In this document: positions 10,330-22,309 of the stretch, in pieces
How positions within the stretch are numbered: the first letter of the stretch is position 1
Layout of the letters: every line of letters begins with the position of its first letter
NCBI GenBank assembly: GCA_963966185.1
Contig: CAWZYM010000312.1
Coordinates: 309,001-373,000, forward strand
Length of the DNA stretch: 64,000 nt
Direction: 5' to 3'
Source of the DNA: Rhabditoides inermis
Lineage: Eukaryota > Nematoda > Chromadorea > Rhabditida > Rhabditidae
Made by a program: the position numbers and the translations under genes
The notes under the pieces: generated by a model
Told to the model about the DNA's origin: nothing
The model's input: only the letters and a program-made list of their open reading frames with translations
The model's database searches: none

Positions 10330-13290
10330 GTGAGCAGGGATCATTCGACATGTGATCCCCGCTTCGTGCGGTCGCCTCGCGTGAAGGTCCGGCTTCTAGA
10401 ACCGCTGCAAGGAAGAAGCCGTTATGCAACACTGCAATCGCCACCAAAGCAACACTCTTCGATTGGTAACTTTCAACTGCCATTCATTGAGAAACGACGA
10501 CCGACTACAAGACTTCGAAGCTGCCATCGCAAATATTTCCTTTACTGTGTTTGCGCTGACGGAGACGTGGAGAGATGGCGACCAGAGAACAACTCTGACG
10601 CGTTCTGGCCATCAGCTACTGAATAGTGGAGGATCGAGCGGGCGAAGAGAAGTAGGATTCCTGGTACGTCGTGAGCTGATATCGGCTATTTCTCGGTTCG
10701 ACGCAATTTCTGAACGACTCGCCGTCCTGGAGATGTCGAAAGGAGGATCTACATTGCGATTGATCTGTTGTTATATGCCGACGGATGCCGCTCCCCAGAC
10801 GGAGTACGACGCTATTCTCGATGAGGTACAACATTTGTCCACGCAGAGAAATAGTGGAGGAAGACGAACATGTACCGTCTGGTGTGGAGATCTTAACGCT
10901 GCCCCCGGTATACGCAGCCATCCATCGGAACCAAGTCTTGACAACTATGGCTATGGTACACGAAACGCGAGAAAAGAGATATTGGTCGACTTCTGCTCCG
11001 CCAACGGATGGAAGATCGCCAACTCGCACTTCAAACAGAGGCCTGGACGAAAGTGGACTTGGAGGAACGGGGCGAAAGAAATGAATATGATCTTTTCATG
11101 GTTCGATCTACGCGCTACCTTAAGAAAGTATCTACAATCAACCGCCTGAACTTTTGGAGTGATCACCGTCCAGTACGAATGGAGATCAATCTGAATCTCT
11201 TCCGAAAAGTCCAGAAGACGAAAAGAACTTGTGATGTTACCGACTGGCCGCTTTATCGGGCTGGATTAGAAGCGACGTTCGACAAAGAAAGAACAGGAAC
11301 CCCGTCTGAACTATACATCTACATCAAGGATAGCCTATGTACCGCCTACAAATCAGCAACACACAAGGAACCTCTACGCGAATGGATGTCTTCAAGAACG
11401 AAGGACCTGTTCGATCAACGGCGCCGACTACTAAACAAGCCTGATTCCCGATCGAGAATAGCCCTAGTCAACACGAACAAAGCCCTGCGCATCTCTCTAC
11501 AAGACGATAGAGACAGGAAGAAGTGGCAGCTGTACAAGGAGACACTTTCTAAGCGAAGACTTTTTGAGCCGGCCCACACTCCCTCCTTGACTACGATACG
11601 AAGAGCGAACGGAACGTGCACCAGCAACCAGGGAGAACTCGAAGACGAAGTCAAAGAGTTCCACAACGTGCTCTTCAGAAGCCGAGTGGCAGTCCCATTG
11701 CTACAACCGCTGGACGAGGAGCCTTTGCCTCACATTCTTAAGGATGAAGTACTACATCACCTGTCTCGAATGCGCAAGAGGAATGCACCGGGCATAGACC
11801 ACGTGTCGAATGCTATGTTACGAATACCCGCAGAAACCATCGCAGACATCACCACGCGAATGCTGAATGGGATAATCGAAAACGAAGAGCTTCCGGAAAC
11901 TTTTGCTGACTCTTTAACAACACTGCTGCCAAAGAGTGGAGACTTGTTGGATCTGTGCAACTTCAGACCGATTGCTGTACTTCCGACAATGTTCAAGCTG
12001 TTTACTCGTATTCTGCTTGGTCGAATGGAAAAGACACTGGATGCAGAACAGTCTGTGGAGCAGGCGGGATTCAAGAGGACCTTTTCCACAATCGAACATA
12101 TACACACCGTCCGCGAGCTGATCAACAAATGCTACGCCTATCGCCTCAACCTGGTGCTGATCTTTCTGGACTATGAAAAGGCATACGACTCGATTGAATT
12201 TAACGCTGTCTGGTATGCACTTCATCGACAGGGAATCAATCCGAAGCTGGTACGACTGCTTGAGATGATCTACAGCAATGCGAAATCAAAGATCAAAGTG
12301 GGCAGTGAAGCTGTTGAAGTAGAAGTGAAACGAGGAGTACGACAGGGTTGTGTACTCAGCCCGGCCCTATTCAACGCTATTATCGAGGATGTGCTACGAC
12401 GAGTGGACTGGAGTAGATGTGGACTGGACATCGACGGAGAAAGGATGAGCCATCTACGATACGCAGATGATCTAATTCTGGTGGCGAGAAGCAAGACGAT
12501 GGCTCAGAAGATGCTCGACGACATAGAAAGAGAAAGCTCTGCTATCGGATTTCGCATTTCAAAGAAGAAGACCGTCTACATGTCGAATGGCCCTCGTGCT
12601 GACCTACTACTGAGAGGAGAGCTGCTGGAGCGAGCAGACGAATTCAAGTACCTGGGTTCAATGGTGTCAGTGAAGAAGGACGAGAAGGAGCTACAAAGAA
12701 GAATAGGATCTGGATGGGCGGCATTCAACCTGCACAGGCCTTTTCTAACGCGGAAGAATGTGAATATGATTATGAAGAGGAATGTATGGAAAGTCTGTAT
12801 CCTGCCGAGCCTGACGTACGCGGCAGAAACATGGTGTCTGAAAGTGGAGCAGAAGGAGAAGCTGCAACGAGTGCAACGAAGGATGGAGAGGGCGATGATA
12901 GGAGTGACGCTGTTGGATCGAGTGCGCAACACGGAGGTGCGGAGAAGGACAGGACTGGAGGATGTACGAGAAGTTATATGGAATAAGAAGACGACATGGG
13001 CGAGGAAGATAGCAAGCGATGACAGATGGTCAAGAAGGGTGACGGAGTGGTACCCGAGAGACAAGACAAGGCGGGTTGGAGCGCCCTACGTGTTCTGGTG
13101 CGACGACTTGAAGGAAGTTCTGGTGCGAGGAGGACGTATCGGAGCTGAGTGGAATCAACTGGCACGAGGAAACCCCGAAGATTGGAGCAAGGCGATTGTA
13201 GGATCAGCGCCGTAAACTATTGCAAACACCATATTCACGACGATTCTTAATAAATGATTTGATTTGATTTGATTTGATTGGATTTGAGCA
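10330..13290 (+). mobile_element. RTE-clade non-LTR retrotransposon (LINE)
   Basis: An endonuclease frame is followed by a reverse-transcriptase frame, ending about 30 bp before a (TGATT)n-type tail at about 13254-13290 that is typical of RTE 3' ends. The 5' limit is uncertain. Short sequences related to each other (gtgagc...gagc...cactgag) flank both sides, near 10230-10340 and 13290-13380. No target-site duplication could be fixed by eye. Confidence 0.85.
10424..13215 (+). pseudogene. RTE endonuclease-reverse transcriptase ORF, one frameshift
   Basis: Frame 1 (10424 to about 11085) holds the apurinic-type endonuclease: TFNCHSLRNDDRL, ALTETWR, VGFLVRREL, CGDLNAAPG and the RPGRKWTWR motif. 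Near 11083-11095 the frame changes: NMI continues as DLFMVRSTRYLKK in another frame, followed by WSDHRPVRMEI. The second frame (to 13215) carries the RT with DLCNFRPIAVL, VLIFLDYEKAYDS, GVRQGCVLSP and the catalytic LRYADDLILVA. The order and motifs match the RTE clade. The shift looks like a small deletion, so this copy should be inactive, though all RT motifs are intact, indicating recent loss. Confidence 0.85.
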
Positions 13291-13861
13291 GAGATGTGCC
13301 ACTGAATTGAGAATTTGGATATGTGAACGGAAAAAGATCACTGAGTTGAGAATAAGTGAGCCGGGAAGAGCGACTGAAGTACATAAGTAATTTGGGTATG
13401 CATATCGTTATGAAATGTGAGAGCTGCAGCCTTTCATGAGTTCGTTATATATTTTTTCGGTCAGTTGGTCCGTCAACTCCGCTAATGATCGGCCTGATTC
13501 TAGAATCCTAAATCTAGATTCCTAACAACTTTTTTTTTATTTGCATAAGTACATTGTGTACACGTGATTTGTATTAAAGTGTAGTGATTTCTTGGACACT
13601 TTGTCCCGAATGTACACTCTTTGTATTAAATGACGACAATTAAATATAACAACAGCTTGAATGAGTAAATGATTGGTTATTGTCGAATAAAAGCAATTAC
13701 CATCATTGCATTACCATTACCCCCGATATTAGATACGTATGTCAATTTACCTACATGTTGTATTGTATTACATGTATCGCACAAGCTGCCACTGAAACCT
13801 TTCTTCAGAAAAAACCGTTCATCGTCCGATGGTGGTTTTTAACGATGTTGGAAGTGTTCTT

Positions 13862-15353
13862 ATGTGTGTGGTGAGTTGCATACATACTGATAGTGGTGTA
13901 TTGTCATCATTTGCAGTCCGGTGTTTTCGGCTTAGTTTGCTATGCCCTAATACTTGCCTATAGTAAACAAATGACTATGGATTCTTGCAACACACTAATG
14001 TTTGCCTTAGCTACTTATGATACATACATCAGTATCATATTCATTTGTTGCGCACTATTAACATACTTGTGAGTTTTTTTTATGAAAACACAAAATTTGT
14101 GAGTATCCGAAATATTTCAGCAAACTAGAGAATACCAACGTTCCATCTCGAATTTTGGGAGTTGCTATTTATGTTGGGCAATGTCTCGCTTTTTCAACAC
14201 ATTTTCTCATCGCTATCAATCGCTTGGTAGCCATTCGCTGGCCAATAAAGCACGTTTATCAGCTGTTCCGACTTCAGTGTTGACTTCAGTGCCAATCAGT
14301 GTTTTTCAGGTATCATATACGCTACAACCGTCATAATGCAACAATGTTTCTGATTGTTTCTTTCATACTGTCAATATTGTTGTGCTTACCACAATTGATA
14401 GAAGGTATTTTTTACCATGTTTTACTGACTATGAGCGCCGCTTAGTGTAGTGGTTAGCAATGTGCGCTATACTCGGTGGGTCGGAGGTTCGGTTTCCTTC
14501 CCGGCGCTTGACCGTACCAATATGATAAATTAGTAGCAGTCTGCTGCGAAGGTAACCCGCAGGGTTCGCCACCCACGGGCGCATTATTGCGAAAATAGGC
14601 GTGAGCTTTTCTTAGAAAACCGCTGGGCTATGGTGCATAGGCTTAGTCTTCCTTCGACCCCCGCAGAGTACTCATTTGTCTCTTGAATCGGTTGAAACCT
14701 TTACCTTTTTACCTTTTTACTGACTATTTTTTTTCTTTTTCAGAAACATGTAGTTTTCGTTTCAATCCTCATAACCTGGAATTCTATTTTCCTAATCATC
14801 CATGCGCGTTGTTTTATAACTGGTACATAGGTAACGTTTTCTTTCAGTTGTAATTTGTATTCGATTACATTCAGATTTTTCTGGAAACATCGCACTTGTA
14901 ATGTGCCTGTTACTGATGTATTCCTATACGTATTACTACTTCTATAACACTAGTAATTTCAAGAACAAAAACTCAGAAAAGAAAGTTCAGAAATCACTTC
15001 TTTATCAGGTATGTTTCAAGTTTGAGATGTGTATTCGATCCACTCTGTAGTCCACTGCAACGTCGCTTCTCTTGGTCGGTTTTCTCGTGTTGTATTATAC
15101 GGGAGACATTTTTCTGGAAAACGAGATTCTTCGCTTCTCGTTCACAACATTCCCTTGGATGATGTGCCACAGCCTCAATCTGTCCGTGGAAAAAATGTAC
15201 AATAATATATATCACCCTTTCCAGCTTACACCTTGTCCTCAATTCGTTCCACAGCCATCGTCGAACGCTTTTGCGAAATATCAGAGTGAGAACGTTACCG
15301 ATATCATCTGGAATCGCGCAAACCGCCAAATAACACAAACTAACAAAACATGA
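13862..15353 (+). CDS. Nematode serpentine chemoreceptor (7TM GPCR, srx-like)
   Basis: Seven exons give 311 aa: 13862-13870 (only MCV), 13917-14068, 14121-14276, 14310-14404, 14744-14830, 14875-15008, 15051-15353; phases agree. Seven hydrophobic segments are visible: VFGLVCYALILAY, FALATYDTYISIIFICC, a third containing QCLAFSTHFLIAINRLVAI (an NR motif after TM3), MFLIVSFILSILLCLP, IALVMCLLLMYSY, SLLLVGFLVLYY, and a seventh around FTTFPWMMCHSLN. A Cys-rich extracellular loop lies between TM4 and TM5. Length and layout fit nematode chemoreceptor families; the exact class (srx or srsx) is uncertain. Oddities are a 9-nt first coding exon, a 33-nt intron (14277-14309), and a SINE in the fourth intron. 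Confidence 0.8.
14433..14714 (+). mobile_element. tRNA-derived SINE with 13-bp target duplication
   Basis: The head resembles a tRNA: GCGCCGC...CCGGCGC acceptor-like ends, a box-A-like TTAGTGTAGTGGTTAGCA, and a box-B-like GGTTCGGTTTCC. A tRNA-unrelated body of about 200 bp follows, with a short tandem tail (CCTTTTTA repeats). Perfect 13-bp direct repeats TTTTACTGACTAT flank it at 14420-14432 and 14715-14727. It is inserted in an intron of the chemoreceptor gene, in the same orientation as the gene. Confidence 0.9.
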
Positions 15354-15491
15354 AATTTTTGTTTCTATTGTACTAATAAATGCCTGAGATTTGTTGTCGG
15401 AAGATTTCCTTTTTTGTTTTTCGTGTATTTTCAATAAAGATAAGGGATGGCTAGCGATGATTAAAAACATTTCAAATTTGAAAATATACAC

Positions 15492-15929
15492 TGGAGCTAT
15501 CCTAACATTGCTTTGTAAATTGTAAAAGCAAATGTTTTTACAAGAACTCTTGTAAAAACAGTTGTTATTACAAGAAACAAATGTTTTCGCAATTGACAAT
15601 TGGCATTGCAAGATTTCATGCAATTCCAGACGCTCGTTTCTACAAGAGGTCAGGTCACGAGTTGCCAAATGCGCCCACGGCTTATGTCAGCGCGCAGCAT
15701 CTAATGTGTTACGGGTTTGCGCCGAAAAGTTGCTATCAGCTGATTATCGATAAGGATGTATTACTTCATCGTTACGAAGTTCTATCAAAACAATATCGAT
15801 TTTTTAACAACATTCTGTCGCGCGCGCAACATGAATTACAAGCACAGGTGTAATTACAGTTGTATTTACAAGAATTGTTGCAAATACAATGGTTTTTACA
15901 ATTGACAAGACGATGTTAGGATAGCTCCA
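15492..15929. mobile_element. MITE-like element with 17-bp inverted termini
   Basis: TGGAGCTATCCTAACAT at 15492-15508 is matched by its complement ending at 15929. The inside is rich in TTACAAG-type motifs and holds no coding frame. No clear target duplication was seen. It lies downstream of the chemoreceptor gene. Confidence 0.7.
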
Positions 15930-16470
15930 CTATTGTGGTTTCGAATATCTAGTACCTTTCCTCTTTTTTCTAACATAATCTCCATCACTTACATACACGA
16001 TAACACGATCATGTTATTTTCGGCCAATTACCACATGTTCCGCGCTTGTTTTTTTTCTCCGAGCGAATCAAGAACAAGATTGTCTTTATACCGCTAGTAG
16101 AATATCGGATTAGTTGAGTCAAAAGTCTTAAACTTCGTTCACTGATGCTGTGACGCCGTTGGGCCATAAGCTCATAAGACAAAAAGGATTTTTCGCGAGA
16201 ATGTCTACGATGTGGGCAGATGTGACATACTTATTAGCAGACGAAAAGTATTGTGACAGAGAGAGTATCTCTGTCTGTCGCATCTCACTCTGCGAGAGAG
16301 ATGCTTACTCGACTCTAGTCTGATCACTCATTGCAGCCAACGGCACGACGGGTGATCTACCGATACACCGGCGGGAACGCGGCCGATCGACTGATAACAA
16401 GCGGGAACAGGCGGGACTCGTGTCGTCCGTCCATTGGCCGAGACGCCACTACATGCCCCGCCCCCTTCCC

Positions 16471-16478
16471 TATATAAG
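16471..16478 (+). promoter_or_regulatory. LTR TATA box
   Basis: TATATAAG follows a GC-rich stretch (CCCCGCCCCC). An initiator-like TCAGT lies about 30 nt downstream. The same site recurs at 26441-26448 in the 3' LTR. Confidence 0.75.
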
Positions 16479-16569
16479 CCACCCTCACCACTCAGTCAGG
16501 GGTTCAGTACGGCGGTAGCTGATACTCAGATGCCAGTCCTGAGACCTTAGGTCCCACCATAGACCACCT

Positions 16570-16588
16570 GAGGGGTGCCGTCCCCGCG
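16570..16588 (+). repeat. Hairpin repeat copy 1 (family of nine)
   Basis: This is the 19-nt reference copy GAGGGGTGCCGTCCCCGCG. Other copies are at 17194, 17245, 17392, 19340, 19393, 19566, 25144 and 26540, each 19 nt long. A 4-bp stem (positions 3-6 with 13-16) closes a TGCYRY loop. Stem pairs 3-16 and 4-15 change together between G-C and A-T across copies. Confidence 0.8.
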
Positions 16589-16848
16589 TCCACATTGGGG
16601 TTTACCCCGTTCCCTATCCATTTCTCATTGTGTGCTTGTTATGCGAGATAAAGATGCGAAACATCTGTTCTTGTATTGCATTCACATTATGTCCCACGGG
16701 AACTAATGTGGACTACGGGGTTGTTATCAACGGTAGTAGTTGCGGTTTGATATCGAAGTCCTCTGGGTTGGCGCATCCGCTCACGCGGATGTCCCTAACA
16801 GGTAGGTCCTGGGCCGACCGGCGTTCACACGTCCAAACACCTGTCACT

Positions 16849-19687
16849 GATAGCAGCGAGTTCGGTTTTCTAGTAACTAGTTCTTATATAACAGTTGTAG
16901 CTACCTGTTTAGAACTTTTTACACGATCCACCGATCGATTTTTGTGTGACCCCGCCCACCCCTTCCCTCTTTGTCTCCGCCCCCAGCCGGCCAGCTGCGG
17001 TGTGCGTGAGAGGAGAGAGGGAGAGTGTGATCGATTTCAGTCATCAGGTAAAGTTGTACACCCGACGTGTGAGCGGCAATGTACTGTTCCGCAAGCGATC
17101 GATGGACGAGTCCGCGCAACCGCCAGCATTGAACCACAACCACTGTGTGCACTGGACGGTCTGCGAAATGAGGTACGTTTCTCTCTCTCTCTTGAGAGGT
17201 GCCGCCCTCGCGTTCCCTCAATTCTTCATTTTCTCGTCTTTCCTGAAGGGTGCTGCCCCTGCGTTTTACCGAATACGAACATTTTTATTGCAACAGCCGC
17301 GAGGCTGGAGCGATCGTCAAGGTAAGCAGGAAGGTGTGTTGTGTATCTCGCATAACACGCCCATCTCTCTTCACTCTCTGTCTTTCCATCTGAGGGGTGC
17401 CGTCCCCGTGTACGAATATAACTCTCTACACTCCCGGAAACGGTGAGGCAGCGGTCAGCGGTGAACAGAGGGAGACAGAGAGAGGCGACAGCGAGCGAGC
17501 GAGAAGCAGAGTTGGGGCGATCGATTTCAGGTCAGGTAAAGTTGAGCATTTGATATGTGACCGGCGCTGTTTCGCGAGCAGCGACGGACTATCTCTTCGC
17601 TCTGTACCAGCTTCATTTGTTGTACATCGACCCCGGAGAGGAGAACGATGAGGTGAGTGTGGTGTACTGTAGTTTGTGTTTTGGGTACTGTAGTTACTGT
17701 AGCAATACTGTAGCGGTACAGTACTTTCCCGTGTATTTTGTCTCGTTTATATGCGCTTTCTGCGGCTCCGGCTGGCAGGAAACGCCCTGTGTGAGCGAGT
17801 CAAATCGATGACCCCACACACTCTCCCAGTACAACTACTCATACTGATTTTTTTTTCCGGTTTTGTTTTGTAGTAATGTTTCTTTATTTATACCGTAGAG
17901 CGGGTAATGCTTTTTCAGCAACGTAACAGTTACAATCCCCCGTTTAGATGGGTGGAGAGAGGGAGAGGGAGAACGACCCAGCGTAGGCCCTATTTTCTCT
18001 CACACCCTCTCTGCCCTTGTGTCTAGACGGCTCGCCGCGTTCAAAGAACGCGCAGAGTGCAATGTCCGCTCTCGAGTGTGCACTGATCACGCCATTCGAC
18101 CGAGCAGACTACGCACAAGCGCCCGCCATTCGCCTTGCCATTCCGGCGACGCTCTAGTGATGGCAGCGGCTGCGGCGACTAGGGAGGTGACGTCACTTGT
18201 GGAGACGTGCCCGCACAAGGACTACATGGAGGTGGGTTGTTTTACCACTTTGTTTTGTCCGATTTATTAAGTCTACGTGACTAGTTATTGGGGTTTTGTG
18301 CACTACTAACTAGCGATACCATGGTAGTCACCAGTATCGCGCCTATATAGGCGGGATGGGAACGCGCGGCGGTGGGACGCAATGCGAGAACCCTGCCCCG
18401 GCGCGCGCAGAGGATAGGCCTGACGTTGTGCCCTACCCTCAAACAACTGCCCCCCAGATGCGGAGATTGAGTGGTATTTGCATATGTAAAGCGCTCTTTC
18501 AATGTAACGGGACAGAGACTGCCCTGGCCTAGCCCAGCCGAGGGACCTCCCCAGAGATCTCCGGGATCGGCGGAGGATCTGTGGCCGTGGGTTGGGGGAT
18601 GACCTTCGCCCGAGGATACACATTGGTGGCTTGTGTAGAAGATTTTAGATTTGTGGTAGTATGATAGGTGATGAACTGGTGTACACAGTAGTCACTTCCC
18701 TCTGCTATGCACTAGTTTAGAGTCGCCAGACGGTAGCTTGCAATCGGAGTAGCACCGAGCAAGGGCGCCTCCGTTCTCCTATGTTCGGAGGGGCGGTGAC
18801 GCTGCCCATGAGTCGCCGAACGATCATATGTACTACAAACGGCTGACGCACCGAGGGCGTGGACTGCAGGCGCTGGATCACGGATCCAGGACTTGCGCTG
18901 CTTAGGACCACCTCGGGAGAGAGAAGAGAGACTGAGCTGATCTCTTGGCGCCTTCCGCCGAGTCGAGCAGCCTGGATGGGACAGTTCATGATCTTCTATA
19001 GGTGTAGGTTTTTCTTCTGTGTGCTTTCCCCCATCACTCTCTATTATTTTTTTGCGTTTTTTCCGCCCCCTGTATTGATATCGATTGGTCGCTGCCAGTC
19101 AACATTGTTTCCACATTGTTCTCTCTATCGCCGCATCCTCATTGCGCGCATATCTTTTCTCCTTATCATCACGCCATTTGCCTCACATGCTTTTGTCGTG
19201 TTTTCGGGTACGCGCCGCCAGTTCGTGTAGACCCATGAAGCATCACAGTAATGTGGCGTTTTGCAGGTCACACTCGCTCTTGTGATTTCGATTTTCGCGT
19301 GGTATAGTTTTCGCTATTTCTATCCGTCTTTCTTTCCTCGAGAGGTGCCATCCTCGCGTTCGCATTACATTTCATCCGTCTTTCTATTCCTTGAAGGGTG
19401 TTGTCCCTGCGTTCAACCGAATAACCACAACTTGTCGCAAAAGCCGCAAGGCCAGAGCGATCATCGGTCAACAACAAGGTAAACAGGTAAGCGGTGGGTG
19501 TATTGTGGCTCGCACATAATACACTGGTATCTCTCTCTCTTGCTCCATCATCTTTGTCTATTCCTGAAGGGTGCCGTCCCTGCGTCTCGACTTATATCTT
19601 TCCTTATAACAATCAACAGGATAACAGTCGAGTGGGGAGAGAGACCAGCGGAAGTGAGCGAGAGTGAGATAGAGAACAGCGATCGAT
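16849..19687 (+). other. Retrotransposon leader, structured and apparently non-coding
   Basis: No continuous coding frame with a recognisable protein is seen. The leader has two related three-hairpin modules (17194-17410 and 19340-19584). A repeated segment with splice-signal look, GATCGATTTCAG then a few bases then CAGGTAAAGTTG, occurs at about 17028-17056 and 17518-17545. Donor-like GTAAGC sites follow hairpins 3 and 6. It may hold spliced leader exons or packaging structure. Confidence 0.5.
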
Positions 19688-20618
19688 ATGCCAGGTGAGA
19701 CATCCGGAAACGGCAGGTCGCCGGCGACACCGGCGCACCCCGAGTTTAACATGGACCAGTTCCTGCAGAACAACAGGCTGCAGAGGAGCGCGTTAGCAGA
19801 GTTGAACACTGCGGCGAGTGGCGTGAAGGACATCACCCTTCCTTCCGATCTGGCCGCGGTGCGCGACGCCATGACCAAGGCCGTCGCCGAGGCGTACATC
19901 AACGGAGACGACCAGGAGAAGGCGTTCAACGAGGCGCTTGAGGCAATCCGCGCGAGGACTGAGGCGACTGACGCCGACATTCTCTCCATCAGTCAGCAGA
20001 TTGCGGAGGTGCAGGCTATCTACGCGGACGCCAGTTCGCCCGAGCGCCCGTCTACATTCACCGGCGAGAACCCGGCGGAGTGGAAGGGATTTAAGAGAAA
20101 CTTTGAGGACATCATGCGGACCCGCAGCGTGCGCCTCACCACCGAACGCAAAGCGGCCACCCTCAAGGGGTGTCTGCGCAGCTCCGCTCGCAACAGCATC
20201 GAAACGATGCCGGAAGCGAACAGAGACGACTATGACAAGATCATCGCCTTCCTCGACAAGAGATACAACAGCGTATCGGCGCGCCGCACAGGCGCAGGTG
20301 CGCAACATTTTCATGAGAGAGGGTGAGTTCGTTCTGAACTTTGAGGATCGACTGCGCACCGCGTTCGAGACCGCGTATCCGAACGACCCGAGGAGCTACT
20401 TCAACAAGGCTCTTCTGGAAGCGTTTGTGATAAAACTGCCCCTCGAGATAAGCGCTCGGGTGCAGTTAGCCGACTCGGAGACACTGGATCAGGCAAGGGA
20501 TCTCGCGTGCCGTGCGATCGCGATTCGAGACGAAACCAACAGGATTCGGATGGAGAACGAGAGGGATCGTCAAGTGATGGTTGCAGCGATGAAAGCCAAG
20601 CAACAGCCGGTGGACTAG
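19688..20618 (+). pseudogene. Retrotransposon Gag (capsid) with one frameshift
   Basis: ATG 19688 opens a frame with MPGETSGNGRS and a helical matrix-like part, then FTGENPAEWKGFKRNFEDIM, typical of the start of a retrotransposon capsid. Near 20285 the frame changes: KRYNSVSARR continues in the next frame as AQAQVRNIFMREGEFVLNF, then RLRTAFETAYP, ending QQPVD at 20618. The shift lies in a GC-rich stretch with no obvious slippery heptamer, so it is more likely a mutation than programmed frameshifting. Confidence 0.75.
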
Positions 20619-20739
20619 GTAGCCAATTTTTTTGTCTATGTTGTTTGAAGGGAATTCGAATGGAACATGAGAGAGTGCGCGCCTTCTGCACAACAACAAC
20701 TACGGTGGAAGCAACGGAGAGAGTAGGAGAGTTTATAAC

Positions 20740-21840
20740 AAGAAGAACAACAGGCACCAGCCCACTCAGAGCACGGTGCAGTGCTGGGAGTGTCACCAGC
20801 TTGGTCATTACAGGAATAGATGTCCTCTGAGGCAGCAGAACGCTCAGCACGCGTCGCAGCAGTATCAGCAGCAGCCGGCGTCGCAGCCGCAACAGCGGTA
20901 TGTTCAGCAGCAGCAGTTATCGCCGCAGCAGCAGTTCATGCCGCAGCAACACTTTGCGCCGCAGCAACACTTTGCGCCGCAGCAACACTTTGCGCCGCAG
21001 CAACACTTTGCGCCGCAACAGCAGTCGCAACAGACGGGACGGCCTACTGTCCGCGTCGTCGACGCGTACTCATCCGACTCCCTTTCAGAGGTGGATGATC
21101 CCCGTCGACAGCTGCAGAATGCCAAGACAGAGCTGGGATACATGACTGAAGCCAAGGATAACTTGGCAACACAGGCGGCTCTTTATAAGAAGAGGAGCGA
21201 GGAGCTGCACGACCGCTGGGTGGACAAGGCTTCCGAGATGGCACCTCAGGTGAACACGCTGAGGGTGAGTGTCAGGAAGTCGAGTGGAGCCAAGGCCCAT
21301 GTGGATTTGCTTATGCTTGCAGCTATCGCGCTTCTGATGGGAGGCGCGAGTGCATGCGAGTGCGAGCAGATGGGCAACAACAACAACATCGGCACGCCAC
21401 AGGAGGTACCGATCACGATCCGGGGTCCGCTGCTGGTCATCAACCACTCGAGTATGATGAGCCACGAAAGCGTTAGCTGGATGAGTATGATCATTGCAGG
21501 TGGATCCTACCTGTGGGTAGCCTTGTGCTGTTTCTACCTGACGATCAGGATGGGCGGATACATTGTGCGCGGCAGGAGGACAGACTCTCCGCACAATCAC
21601 GCAATCACTGAGGCGTCGGAGGTGGACAACCACAACAACAACGAGGAGGAGGGATCCGAGGGAACCGACTCCAGTCGCCCCATCACTCCGTTCTGGCAGG
21701 AGATGCGCGAGACGGGGATGCTCGTCATCAGCAACACTGCTGGACAGGAGAGTGCGGGAGATGCGACGAGCGACGAAGAGCCGAACGACTCTTGCGTCGA
21801 ACACACGGACGATTCAGAGAGTGAGTTCGAAGCTCAACAA
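20740..21840 (+). pseudogene. Nucleocapsid zinc knuckle, Gln-rich linker and membrane segment
   Basis: The CCHC knuckle CWECHQLGHYRNRC starts at about 20779. A Gln-rich stretch follows with four near-identical 18-bp units encoding PQQHFA (about 20938-21017), then a charged helical part. A signal-peptide-like run LLMLAAIALLMGGASAC follows, then a likely transmembrane segment MIIAGGSYLWVALCCFYLTI and an acidic cytoplasmic-type tail. A secretory or membrane region between nucleocapsid and protease is unusual. The frame continues past 21840 only as a shadow of the second duplicated copy. Confidence 0.65.
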
Positions 21841-22309
21841 CAACAACAACAACAACATCGGCACGCCGCAGGAGGTACCGATCACGATCCGGGGCCCGCT
21901 GCTGGTCATCAATCACTCGAGTATGATGAACCACGAAAGCGTTAGCTGGATGAGTATGATCATTGCAGGTGGATCCTACCTGTGGGTGACCTTGTGCTGT
22001 TTCTACCTGACGATCAGGATGGGCGGATACATTGTGCGCGGCAAGAGGACAGACTCTCCGCACAATCACGCAATCACTGAGGCGTCGGAGGTGGACAACC
22101 ACAACAACAACGAGGAGGAGGGATCCGAGGGAACCAACTCCAGTCGTCCCATCACTCCGTTCCGGCAGGAGATGCGCGAGACGGGGATGTTCGCGATCAA
22201 CAACGCCGCCGGACGGGAGAGTGAGGGAGATGCGACGAGCGACGGAGAGCCGAACGACTCTTGCGTCAAATACAAGGACAATTCGGAGAGTGAGATCGAG
22301 GCTGCACTC
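21370..22309 (+). repeat. 469-bp tandem duplication of the membrane segment
   Basis: Two copies (about 21370-21838 and 21839-22309) are about 93-95% identical. The junction falls in (CAA)n. The offset is 469 bp, not a multiple of three, so the copies are read in different frames. The second copy reads through to a stop at 22379-22381. Confidence 0.85.

Larger units (their letters stand above)
16252..16848 (+). repeat. 5' LTR
   Basis: The LTR starts TGTGACAGAG and ends CTGTCACT. It is identical to the 3' LTR except for about three substitutions (two near 16270, one near 16744). It contains a TATA box, hairpin copy 1 and a GATAAA possible polyadenylation signal near 16645. Confidence 0.93.

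Noticed and set aside
11757..12225. Minus-strand frames inside the RTE reverse transcriptase
   Set aside because: They are antisense shadows of the RT frame, without family motifs.
15562..15853. Plus-strand frames of 63-90 aa
   Set aside because: They lie within the inverted-repeat element at 15492-15929 and have no family resemblance.
17194..19584. Hairpin motif as a protein-coding repeat (for example EGCCPCV or KGAVPA)
   Set aside because: Copies are read in different frames with stops nearby, and the substitutions preserve base pairing rather than one amino-acid reading.
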